Assembly (NCBI GenBank): GCA_041676645.1
Contig: JBAYRO010000136.1
Span: 1 to 6,571, forward strand
Direction: 5' to 3'
From: JAMLIN01 sp041676645
GTDB taxonomy: Bacteria > Pseudomonadota > Gammaproteobacteria > Burkholderiales > Burkholderiaceae_E
Length of the DNA: 6,571 bases
Part shown: piece by piece, positions 1 to 5,968 of the stretch
How positions within the stretch are numbered: position 1 is the stretch's first letter
How the letters are laid out: each line of letters begins with the position of its first letter
The notes under the pieces: generated by a model
Seen by the model: the letters and a program-made list of their open reading frames with translations, nothing else
Told to the model about the DNA's origin: nothing
Databases searched by the model: none
Position numbers and translations under genes: made by a program

Positions 1-858
1 CCCGGCTTCGGCGTCTCCGCCAGCCTGCGCGCCGGGGACGGCGGCATCCATCGCCTCCTGCTCGGCTCGGCCACCTGGTGCGACATCGATCCGGCCACCG
101 CCCATGCGCTGCGCACGGCGCCGGCGGCGCCCGGCCGGCCATGGCCGGCCGGCGATGGGGGCGAGCCCGGCCAGGAGGCCGACGAACGCATACCGGCCGA
201 TGCCGACACGATCGCGGGCGCGAGCGAGGTCTTCCTGGTCGAACGTCTCGACGGCGGCGCCGGCCAGGGCGAAGGACGGGAGCAGCGCCGCGTGCTCGCC
301 CGCATCGCGCTTGCCGATGCGCCGCGCGCCGAGGCCCCGGCCCTGGTGGCGAACCTCGCCCGTCTCGGCCTGCGCACCCACCTGCTGTCGGGCGACCGCG
401 AGCCCGCGGTCGCCGGCGTCGCGCGGGCGCTGGGCATAGAGAACTGGCAGTCACAGGCCGATCCCGGCCAGAAGCTCGCCTTCGTGCGCGGCCTGCGCGA
501 GGGCGGCGCCCGCGTCCTGATGGTGGGCGACGGCATCAACGATGCGCCGGTGCTGGCGGCCGCCGATGCCTCGATCGCGGTCGGCCGGGCGAGCGCGCTC
601 GCCCGCACCGCGGCCGACGCGATCATCCTCTCGCCGTCCATCACGGGGATCGGCGAACTCATGGCGACCGCCCGGCGCACGCGCCGCATCATGACCCAGA
701 ACCTCGGCTGGGCCGCCACGTACAACGCCACCGCGATTCCGATCGCCGCGTTCGGACTGGTCCCGCCCTGGGCCGCCGCGATCGGCATGGCCCTGTCGTC
801 GCTGGCGGTCGCGCTCAACGCAACGAGACTCTGGCAATGGAATCGCTCTTCCTCCTGA
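1..858 (+). CDS. ccoI: CcoI/FixI copper-exporting P1B-type ATPase, C-terminal part (5' end outside window)
   Basis: The frame is open from base 1 and gives 285 residues, roughly the last third of a protein that is usually about 800 residues long. It begins in the nucleotide-binding domain with a GFGV motif (residues 2-5). It continues through the phosphorylation-domain motifs LLSGDR (128-133), the conserved Lys of DPGQK (K158) and the hinge motif MVGDGINDAP (174-183). It ends with two membrane helices carrying the P1B signatures NLGWAATYN (234-242) and GMALSS near the C-terminus. The phosphorylated Asp and the CPC metal site would lie upstream, out of view. Known family role: ATP-driven export of Cu+ across the inner membrane for the CuB centre of cbb3 oxidase. 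The adjacent ccoS and ccoNOQP genes make this assignment much stronger than a generic copper exporter. The linker at about residues 40-85 is Pro/Gly/Ala-rich and looks poorly conserved. Confidence 0.95.
   Translation, partial: PGFGVSASLRAGDGGIHRLLLGSATWCDIDPATAHALRTAPAAPGRPWPAGDGGEPGQEADERIPADADTIAGASEVFLVERLDGGAGQGEGREQRRVLARIALADAPRAEAPALVANLARLGLRTHLLSGDREPAVAGVARALGIENWQSQADPGQKLAFVRGLREGGARVLMVGDGINDAPVLAAADASIAVGRASALARTAADAIILSPSITGIGELMATARRTRRIMTQNLGWAATYNATAIPIAAFGLVPPWAAAIGMALSSLAVALNATRLWQWNRSSS
131..152. repeat. 22-bp perfect palindrome inside ccoI
   Basis: Both halves match exactly: CCGGCCGGCCA at 131-141 is the reverse complement of 142-152, with no spacer. It contains overlapping GGCCGGCC units around a central CCATGG. 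It lies in the part of ccoI that encodes the low-complexity linker (PGRPWPAG). No function is evident; in such GC-rich DNA it may simply reflect composition. Confidence 0.6.
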
Positions 859-1064
859 TTCCCCTCTCGGTGCTGGCGATCGCGGTGGCGGTCTGGATCT
901 TCTTTCGCATGAGCGACTCCGGCCAGTTCGACGACATGGACAGCCCCGCCCACGGCGTCCTGCTCGACGACGACCGCCCCGCGCCGCCCACCGAAGCGAC
1001 GGACCCCGAAAAGGGCCGTCGGTGCACCGCGCAAAAGCCGCCGGGGCTTGATCCGGATCAATAA
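837..1064 (+). CDS. ccoS: CcoS/FixS, small cbb3 oxidase maturation protein
   Basis: This is a 75-residue protein with one N-terminal membrane helix (about residues 3-23, MESLFLLIPLSVLAIAVAVW). It is followed by the CcoS signature of a short charged stretch and GQFDDMDSPAHGVLLDDD (residues 29-46). Known family role: CcoS is needed to make active cbb3 oxidase, probably in cofactor insertion; its exact mechanism is unsettled. The ATG lies inside ccoI, giving a 22-base overlap. With only a weak purine stretch upstream (about 823-828), translation is probably coupled to ccoI. The tail after residue 46 (Pro-rich, one Cys, ending LDPDQ) is not part of the conserved core. Its last five codons plus part of the stop form the FNR-type operator of ccoN, so that end of the protein may be shaped by the DNA site. 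Confidence 0.93.
   Translation: MESLFLLIPLSVLAIAVAVWIFFRMSDSGQFDDMDSPAHGVLLDDDRPAPPTEATDPEKGRRCTAQKPPGLDPDQ
1048..1061 (+). promoter_or_regulatory. FNR/ANR-type operator upstream of ccoN
   Basis: The sequence TTGATCCGGATCAA is an exact, fully palindromic match to the FNR/ANR/FixK consensus TTGAT-N4-ATCAA. It is centred between 1054 and 1055, about 73 bases before the ccoN start. FNR-family proteins (oxygen-labile 4Fe-4S regulators) and FixK activate cco operons in many proteobacteria when oxygen falls. The site overlaps the 3' end of ccoS and runs into its TAA stop codon. Which member of the family binds cannot be told from the site alone. Confidence 0.9.
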
Positions 1065-1083
1065 CCCTGACGGGAGCACAGGT

Positions 1084-1089
1084 TACGCT
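1084..1089 (+). promoter_or_regulatory. Predicted -10 element of the ccoN promoter (class II FNR geometry)
   Basis: If the FNR-type box is centred at -41.5, the usual class II position, transcription would start near 1096 and the -10 hexamer would fall at 1084-1089. The hexamer there is TACGCT, which keeps the most important TA....T positions of TATAAT. The FNR box would replace the -35 element. The implied leader before the ccoN ATG is about 32 nt. The position is inferred from spacing and a partial match. Confidence 0.5.
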
Positions 1090-1115
1090 GCGAAGCACAA
1101 AACATGTCCCTCCGC

Positions 1116-1120
1116 GAGGA
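1116..1120 (+). promoter_or_regulatory. Ribosome binding site deciding the ccoN start
   Basis: GAGGA lies 7 nt before the ATG at 1128, ideal spacing. The in-frame ATG at 1104 has no comparable Shine-Dalgarno sequence and would lie only about 8 nt after the predicted transcription start. This favours 1128 as the ccoN start. Confidence 0.7.
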
Positions 1121-1127
1121 ACCTGCG

Positions 1128-2630
1128 ATGAGCTCCCTGGCGCCGACCGCACCGATCGACACATACCCTCCGGCGTCGACCGCATCGACAGCAAGGACCG
1201 AAACCTACAACTACAAGGTGGTCCGCCAGTTCGCGGTGATGACCGTCGTCTGGGGCGTGGTCGGCATGCTGGTGGGCGTGTTCATCGCAGCGCAGCTCGC
1301 CTGGCCGGCGCTCAACTTCGACATCGCCTGGCTCACCTACGGCCGGCTGCGCCCGCTGCACACCAATGCGGTGATCTTCGCCTTCGGCGGCTCGGGCCTG
1401 TTCGCGACTTCCTACTACGTGGTGCAGCGCACCTGCCAGGCGCGCCTGTTCGGCGGGCCGCTGGTGGCCTTCACCTTCTGGGGCTGGATGGCGGTCATCG
1501 TCGCGGCGGTGATCACCCTGCCGATGGGCATCACGTCCTCGAAGGAATACGCCGAACTCGAATGGCCGATCGACATCCTCATCGCGCTGGTCTGGGTGTC
1601 GTACGCCATCGTGTTCTTCGGCACGATCGTCAAGCGCCGCACGCCGCACATCTACGTCGCCAACTGGTTCTTCGGCGGCTTCATCCTGACGATCGCCATC
1701 CTGCACATCGTCAACAGCGCGGCCCTGCCGGTCACCCTCTGGAAGTCCTACTCGGCCTACGCCGGAGTCCAGGACGCGATGATCCAGTGGTGGTACGGCC
1801 ACAATGCGGTCGGCTTCTTCCTGACCACCGGCTTCCTCGGGATGATGTACTACTTCATCCCGAAGCAGGCCGAGCGCCCGGTGTACTCCTACCGCCTGTC
1901 GGTGGTGCACTTCTGGGCGCTGATCTTCACCTACATGTGGGCCGGCCCGCACCACCTGCACTACACGGCCCTGCCCGACTGGGCGCAGAGCGTCGGGATG
2001 GTGTTCTCGCTGATCCTGCTCGCGCCCTCCTGGGGCGGGATGATCAACGGCATCATGACCCTGTCGGGCGCCTGGTACAAGCTGCGCGAGGACCCGATCC
2101 TCAAGTTCCTGATCGTCTCCCTGTCCTTCTACGGCATGTCGACCTTCGAAGGCCCGATGATGTCGATCAAGACGATCAATGCGCTGTCGCACTACACCGA
2201 CTGGACCGTGGGCCATGTGCACTCCGGGGCGCTGGGCTGGGTGGGCCTGATCACCATCGGCTCGACCTACTACATGCTGCCGCGCCTGTTCGGCCGTACC
2301 GAGATGTACAGCAAGCGGCTGATCGAGCTGCACTTCTGGATCGCGACGATCGGCATCGTCCTGTACATCGCTTCGATGTGGATCGCCGGCGTGATGCAGG
2401 GCCTCATGTGGCGGGCCACCAATGACGACGGCACCCTGACCTACTCCTTCGTCGAATCGGTCAGCGCGACCATGCCCTACTACGTGATCCGCCTGGGCGG
2501 CGGCATCCTCTACCTCTCCGGCATGGTGATCATGCTCTACAACATGCTGCAGACGATCCGCATGGGCCGTGCGGCGGATGCGCCGATCCCGGCGCTGGCC
2601 TCCGCCCCGCTGAGCGCCAAGGGAGCCTGA
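1128..2630 (+). CDS. ccoN: Cbb3-type cytochrome c oxidase subunit I, CcoN
   Basis: This 500-residue polytopic inner-membrane protein is the catalytic subunit that reduces O2 to water and pumps protons. All key residues can be seen. The low-spin haem b ligands are H78 (RPLHTNAV) and H365. The CuB ligands are H225 (WWYGHNAVGF), H275 and H276 (GPHHLHY). The helix VII tyrosine that cross-links to a CuB histidine in this family is Y269 (TYMWAGPHH). The haem b3 ligand is H363 (GHVHSGALGW). E341 sits in STFEGPMM. These positions are all shifted by the same +18 relative to Pseudomonas stutzeri CcoN (H60, H207, Y251, H257/258, E323, H345, H347, as I recall them). The extra length is therefore all in a Thr/Ala/Pro-rich N-terminal tail before NYKVVRQF. 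The gene is first in the transcript driven by the FNR-type promoter, and its stop is 1 nt before ccoO. Confidence 0.98.
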   Translation: MSSLAPTAPIDTYPPASTASTARTETYNYKVVRQFAVMTVVWGVVGMLVGVFIAAQLAWPALNFDIAWLTYGRLRPLHTNAVIFAFGGSGLFATSYYVVQRTCQARLFGGPLVAFTFWGWMAVIVAAVITLPMGITSSKEYAELEWPIDILIALVWVSYAIVFFGTIVKRRTPHIYVANWFFGGFILTIAILHIVNSAALPVTLWKSYSAYAGVQDAMIQWWYGHNAVGFFLTTGFLGMMYYFIPKQAERPVYSYRLSVVHFWALIFTYMWAGPHHLHYTALPDWAQSVGMVFSLILLAPSWGGMINGIMTLSGAWYKLREDPILKFLIVSLSFYGMSTFEGPMMSIKTINALSHYTDWTVGHVHSGALGWVGLITIGSTYYMLPRLFGRTEMYSKRLIELHFWIATIGIVLYIASMWIAGVMQGLMWRATNDDGTLTYSFVESVSATMPYYVIRLGGGILYLSGMVIMLYNMLQTIRMGRAADAPIPALASAPLSAKGA

Positions 2631-2631
2631 G

Positions 2632-3246
2632 ATGAAGCTCAGCCACGACCTCATCGAAAAGAACATCGGCCTGCTGATCGTGCTGGTCATTGCCGTCGTC
2701 AGCGTCGGCGGCCTGGTCGAGATCGTCCCGCTGTACTTCCAGAAGTCCACCACCGAGCCGGTCGCCGGGCTGCGCCCGTACACGGCGCTCCAGCAGACCG
2801 GACGCGACATCTACGTGCGCGAGGGCTGCTACAACTGTCATTCCCAGATGATCCGGCCGTTTCGCGCCGAGACCGAACGCTACGGCCACTATTCGGTCGC
2901 CGGCGAGTTCGTCTACGACCGCCCCTTCCAGTGGGGCAGCAAGCGCACCGGCCCGGATCTGGCCCGCGTCGGCGGTCGCTACACCGATGAATGGCACCGC
3001 ATCCACCTGCTCAATCCGCGTGACGTGGTGCCGGAATCGAACATGCCGGGATATCCCTTCCTCGCGACGACGCGGGCCGACGACGGCACCATCGTGCGCA
3101 AGCTCACGGCGCTGCGCACCCTGGGCCATCCCTATACCGACGAGGAGATCGCACAGGCGCCGCAGGAGCTCGCCGGCAAGTCGGAGCTCGACGCGCTGAT
3201 CGCCTATCTCCAGAGCCTCGGCACCAGCGTGGGCGGGGTGCGGTAA
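2632..3246 (+). CDS. ccoO: Cbb3-type cytochrome c oxidase subunit II, CcoO (monohaem cytochrome c)
   Basis: This 204-residue protein has an N-terminal membrane anchor (about residues 12-33) and a periplasmic cytochrome c domain. The haem c site is C66-Y-N-C69-H70 in EGCYNCHSQMIRPF, a strongly conserved CcoO signature. The likely sixth ligand is M138 in ESNMPGYPF. The conserved stretch around residues 97-115 (RPFQWGSKRTGPDLARVGG) is also present. It passes electrons from CcoP to the haem b centre of CcoN. A strong ribosome binding site, AAGGGAG (2619-2625), overlaps the ccoN 3' end 6 nt before the ATG. The TAA stop shares one base with the ccoQ ATG. Length is normal for the family. Confidence 0.98.
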   Translation: MKLSHDLIEKNIGLLIVLVIAVVSVGGLVEIVPLYFQKSTTEPVAGLRPYTALQQTGRDIYVREGCYNCHSQMIRPFRAETERYGHYSVAGEFVYDRPFQWGSKRTGPDLARVGGRYTDEWHRIHLLNPRDVVPESNMPGYPFLATTRADDGTIVRKLTALRTLGHPYTDEEIAQAPQELAGKSELDALIAYLQSLGTSVGGVR

Positions 3247-3458
3247 TGGATGCCGGCACGCTGCGCGGTCTCATCGCCGTCGTCAGCCTGATCGCGTTCC
3301 TGGGCATCGTCTGGTTCGCCTACGGCCGCGGGCGCCGCAAGCGCTTCGACGAGGCGGCGAACCTGCCCTTCGCCGACGAGGAAATGGATCGCCGCAGCGC
3401 CGAAGCCGAGCGGCGCGGCGCCGATCCGGATCCCGATTCACAACATCCCCCGCGCTAA
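3246..3458 (+). CDS. ccoQ: Cbb3-type oxidase small subunit CcoQ/FixQ
   Basis: This 70-residue protein has one membrane helix (about residues 6-26, ending IVWFAYG). A basic stretch (GRGRRKRF) and the typical FDEAANLPFADEE segment follow, then a very hydrophilic Arg/Glu/Asp-rich tail. The layout and position between ccoO and ccoP identify it as CcoQ, which in studied species stabilises the oxidase complex, notably against oxygen or in CcoP association. The start codon overlaps the ccoO stop by one base (TAATG), and no strong Shine-Dalgarno is present, only G-rich sequence at 3232-3240. Translation is probably coupled to ccoO. Little sequence is conserved in the family beyond the helix and the acidic patch. 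Confidence 0.93.
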   Translation: MDAGTLRGLIAVVSLIAFLGIVWFAYGRGRRKRFDEAANLPFADEEMDRRSAEAERRGADPDPDSQHPPR

Positions 3459-3474
3459 CGAGGAGTCGAGGGAA

Positions 3475-4386
3475 ATGGCCGATTTCACCCATCCGGGCTG
3501 GAGCGTCTACATCGCGGTGGTCACCGTGGTGTCGATCATCGCCTGCTTCCTGCTCGCCATGCTCATGTCCAAGGGGCGCAAGCCCGGCGAGAAGCTCGAT
3601 ACCACCGGCCATGTCTGGGACGACGACCTGCGCGAGCTCAACAACCCCCTGCCGCGCTGGTGGCTGTACCTGTTCTACATCACCTGCGTCTTCGCGATGG
3701 TGTATCTCATCCTCTACCCCGGGCTCGGCAGCTTCAAGGGCGTGCTCGGCTGGACCCAGGTCGGACAGTACGAAACCGAGATCGAGCGCGCCAACGCGCG
3801 TTTCGACCCGCTTTTCGACGGCTATCTCGCGCAGGACATCCCGACCGTGGCCGCCGATCCCAGGGCGCGCGACATGGGCGAGCGACTGTTCCTGACCTAT
3901 TGCGTGCAATGCCATGGATCGGATGCCCGCGGCAGCCGCGGCTTCCCCAATCTCACGGACCGCGACTGGCTCTGGGGCGGCGATCCCGACGCGATTCGCG
4001 AGTCGATCATCAGCGGACGCAGCGGCATCATGCCGCCGATGGCCGCGGCCATCGGCGGCGGCGCCAACGTCGAGCAGGTCGCGCATCATGTGCTGCGCCT
4101 GTCGGGCAGCGCCCACGACCCGGTGAAGGCGGAACTCGGCCGCGACGGCTTCGCCGCCTGCACCGCCTGCCATGGCGCCGAAGGCAAGGGCAACCACCTG
4201 CTCGGCGCACCCGACCTGACCGACAGGATCTGGCTGCACGGAGGCTCGCTCGCCGCCGTGATGGACGCGATCAATCGCGGGCGCACCAACGAGATGCCCC
4301 CCTTCGGCGAACTGCTCGGAGAGGGCAAGGTGCATCTGCTGACGGCTTATGTATGGGGACTGTCGAACACCGTCCCGCAAAGGTGA
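3475..4386 (+). CDS. ccoP: Cbb3-type cytochrome c oxidase subunit III, CcoP (dihaem cytochrome c)
   Basis: This 303-residue protein has two N-terminal membrane helices (about residues 9-31 and 62-83). They flank the conserved cytoplasmic loop with DDLRELNNPLPRWW (50-63). Two periplasmic cytochrome c domains follow, with haem sites C143-V-Q-C146-H147 and C229-T-A-C232-H233. Probable Met ligands are M186 (GIMPPM) and M274 (NEMPPF). The two domains are visibly related: NLTDRDWLWGG (159-169) matches DLTDRIWLHGG (247-257). It is the electron entry subunit, taking electrons from soluble or membrane cytochromes c and passing them to CcoO. The start has AGGAG at 3461-3465 and a second purine run, GAGGGAA, just before the ATG, 16 nt after ccoQ. 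The N-terminus is the two-helix form. No defects seen. Confidence 0.98.
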   Translation: MADFTHPGWSVYIAVVTVVSIIACFLLAMLMSKGRKPGEKLDTTGHVWDDDLRELNNPLPRWWLYLFYITCVFAMVYLILYPGLGSFKGVLGWTQVGQYETEIERANARFDPLFDGYLAQDIPTVAADPRARDMGERLFLTYCVQCHGSDARGSRGFPNLTDRDWLWGGDPDAIRESIISGRSGIMPPMAAAIGGGANVEQVAHHVLRLSGSAHDPVKAELGRDGFAACTACHGAEGKGNHLLGAPDLTDRIWLHGGSLAAVMDAINRGRTNEMPPFGELLGEGKVHLLTAYVWGLSNTVPQR

Positions 4387-4394
4387 GGGAGCTC

Positions 4395-4412
4395 ACGCCG
4401 CGCAAGCGGCGT
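4395..4412 (+). other. Stem-loop with GNRA tetraloop just after ccoP
   Basis: ACGCCGC (4395-4401) pairs perfectly with GCGGCGT (4406-4412) around a GCAA loop, a stable tetraloop type. A short T-containing run (TTTGCTT, 4412-4418) follows. It starts 9 nt after the ccoP stop. It could be a weak terminator or an mRNA 3'-end stabiliser for ccoNOQP; the U run is too interrupted for a confident terminator call. Confidence 0.55.
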
Positions 4413-4418
4413 TTGCTT

Positions 4419-4462
4419 GCCGGAGTCGACACCCGCAAGGGCGCGGGCTCCGGCCTTTTATT
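4419..4462 (+). terminator. Possible intrinsic terminator or attenuator between ccoP and ccoG
   Basis: GCCGGAG (4419-4425) pairs with CTCCGGC (4448-4454). Nested inside, CCCGC (4432-4436) pairs with GCGGG (4443-4447), giving a 12-bp GC-rich composite stem with a 6-nt bulge on the left arm. It is followed by CTTTTATT (4455-4462). Stem plus T-rich run fits a Rho-independent terminator of moderate strength. Partial termination here would give more oxidase subunits than assembly factors. ccoG has no clear promoter of its own nearby, so read-through is probably needed. Confidence 0.5.
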
Positions 4463-4465
4463 CCC

Positions 4466-4487
4466 GGTCGCCGGCACGCCGGCGACC
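4466..4487. repeat. 10-bp perfect inverted repeat in the ccoP-ccoG spacer
   Basis: GGTCGCCGGC (4466-4475) and GCCGGCGACC (4478-4487) are exact reverse complements separated by two bases. In RNA this would form a strong hairpin, with a loop of at least four bases after losing the inner pair. No T-run follows, so it is not a terminator in this orientation. It ends 9 nt before the ccoG ribosome binding site. It may be an mRNA stability element or an extragenic palindrome; its copy number elsewhere is unknown. Confidence 0.6.
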
Positions 4488-4510
4488 ATCAGCGGCAGGG
4501 GCAGGCAGCC

Positions 4511-5941
4511 ATGAAGTCTCCGCGCAAGGCGGTGGCCGCCGCTACCGGCGGCGGCGACACCGTCGATCTATACGAACTGCGTCGCAAGGTCTATCCCCGG
4601 GCGGTGAGCGGCTGGTTCGCCGGCTGGCGCTGGGTGATGGTCTGGCTCACGCAACTGGTCTTCTACGGTCTTCCCTGGCTGCAGTGGAACGGCCGCCAGG
4701 CGGTGCTGTTCGATCTCGAGAGCCGCCGCTTCTTCATCTTCGGCCTGGTCCTCCATCCGCAGGATTTCATCTACCTGACCGGCCTGCTGGTGATCTCGGC
4801 AATGGCGCTGTTCCTGTTCACCACCGTCGCCGGCCGGCTCTGGTGCGGCTATGCCTGTCCACAGACGGTGTACACCGAGATCTTCCTGTGGATCGAGAGG
4901 CGCATCGAGGGCGACCGCTTCAGGCGGATGAAGCTCGACGCGGCCCCGATGTCCGCGCGCAAGTTCGCTCTCAAGGCCGCGAAGCACGGCGCCTGGATCC
5001 TGTTCTCGCTCTGGACGGGCTTCACCTTCGTCGGCTACTTCACGCCGATCGTGGAACTCGGCGGACTCGTCGCGACCGCCGCGCTCGGCCCCTGGCAGAC
5101 CTTCTGGATCCTGTTCTACGGCTTCGCCACCTATGGCAACGCCGGCTTCATGCGCGAGCAGGTCTGCAAGTACATGTGCCCGTACGCCCGCTTCCAGGGC
5201 GTGATGTTCGACCGGGACACGCTGATCATCACCTATGACAAGGGCCGCGGCGAACCGCGCGGATCGCGCTCGCGCAAGGCCGATCCGGCGATGCTGGGCC
5301 TCGGCTCCTGCATCGACTGCGGGCTGTGCGTGGAGGCCTGCCCGACCGGGATCGACATCCGCGAGGGGCTGCAGCTCGAATGCATCGGCTGCGCCGCCTG
5401 CATCGACGCCTGCGATGCGGTCATGGGCAAGATGAACTACGCGCCCGGGCTGATTCGCTACGATACCGAGAACGGGATGCAGAACCGCTGGAGCCGGGCG
5501 CAGCTCTGGCGGCGGGTGGTCCGACCGCGGGTGCTCGTCTATACCACCGTCCTGCTGGTGGCGACGATCGCGCTCGTCGGGCACATGGTGACGCGCACCC
5601 CGCTCAAGCTCGACATCATCCGCGACCGCGGCACCCTCGGGCGCGAGGTCGACGAGGGCATGATCGAGAATGTCTACCGGCTGCAGCTCACCAATTCCAC
5701 CGAGGAACCCCGCAGCTACGTCCTGTCGGTGAGCGGCATCGATACCGTGTTCATCGATTCGCAGGCGGAGTTCGACGTCGATGCCGCCGGCAACCGGACG
5801 GTCCCGGTCAGGGTCAGGATCCAGCCCGACACCGGCGTGCCCGGTACGCACACGATATATTTCGGCGTTAGCGATCTCGACGACCCGGATGTTTCGGTCC
5901 GCGAGAAAACCACGTTCTACGTGCCGCATCAGGCCCGCTAG
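4511..5941 (+). CDS. ccoG: CcoG/FixG (RdxA-type) polyferredoxin-like membrane protein
   Basis: This 476-residue inner-membrane protein has several membrane helices (around 39-56, 86-105, 160-178, 194-208 and 341-360). Two cysteine pairs lie near helices, C112/C116 (WCGYACPQTVYTE) and C219/C223 (VCKYMCPYARFQ). A cytoplasmic ferredoxin segment carries two 4Fe-4S motifs: C267-C270-C273-C277 followed by Pro, and C291-C294-C297-C301. The C-terminal part after the last helix (about 365-470) looks like the Ig-like beta domain of this family. Known role: CcoG is tied to cbb3 biogenesis, and in Rhodobacter capsulatus it was reported to reduce Cu(II) to Cu(I) for the copper supply path. The ATG at 4511 is chosen because AGGGG (4497-4501) precedes it by 9 nt and the protein then has normal family length. 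The frame stays open upstream to 4349 only by running through the hairpin spacer and the ccoP end. Confidence 0.96.
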   Translation: MKSPRKAVAAATGGGDTVDLYELRRKVYPRAVSGWFAGWRWVMVWLTQLVFYGLPWLQWNGRQAVLFDLESRRFFIFGLVLHPQDFIYLTGLLVISAMALFLFTTVAGRLWCGYACPQTVYTEIFLWIERRIEGDRFRRMKLDAAPMSARKFALKAAKHGAWILFSLWTGFTFVGYFTPIVELGGLVATAALGPWQTFWILFYGFATYGNAGFMREQVCKYMCPYARFQGVMFDRDTLIITYDKGRGEPRGSRSRKADPAMLGLGSCIDCGLCVEACPTGIDIREGLQLECIGCAACIDACDAVMGKMNYAPGLIRYDTENGMQNRWSRAQLWRRVVRPRVLVYTTVLLVATIALVGHMVTRTPLKLDIIRDRGTLGREVDEGMIENVYRLQLTNSTEEPRSYVLSVSGIDTVFIDSQAEFDVDAAGNRTVPVRVRIQPDTGVPGTHTIYFGVSDLDDPDVSVREKTTFYVPHQAR

Positions 5942-5968
5942 GACCGCGGCGAAGGAGAACCGGCGAAG

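Noticed and set aside
78..836. Possible long N-terminal extension of ccoS in frame with 837
   Set aside because: This stretch translates to Arg-rich low-complexity sequence and overlaps ccoI, which is the convincing frame. CcoS begins at 837 with its membrane helix.
1104..1127. ATG at 1104 as the ccoN start
   Set aside because: It lacks a Shine-Dalgarno, while the ATG at 1128 has GAGGA at 7-nt spacing. It is kept only as a less likely alternative.
1083..2810. Long open frame of 575 codons on the - strand opposite ccoN
   Set aside because: It is rich in His, Arg, Asp and Gln with no domain or membrane pattern, the usual antisense shadow of a high-GC gene. The + strand carries a full CcoN with all metal ligands.
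3423..3432. Second copy of GATCCGGATC, the core of the FNR-type box, in the ccoQ end
   Set aside because: The flanks are CC and CC rather than TT and AA, so it lacks the TTGAT/ATCAA contacts. It simply encodes Asp-Pro-Asp.
3283..4380. Open frame of 365 codons on the - strand opposite ccoP
   Set aside because: Antisense shadow of ccoP; the low-complexity product has no family features, while CcoP shows two haem sites and two membrane helices.
4349..4510. Upstream extension of ccoG into ccoP
   Set aside because: The extra residues would be encoded by the hairpin spacer and an overlap with ccoP, and would make the protein longer than the family. The ATG at 4511 has a ribosome binding site.
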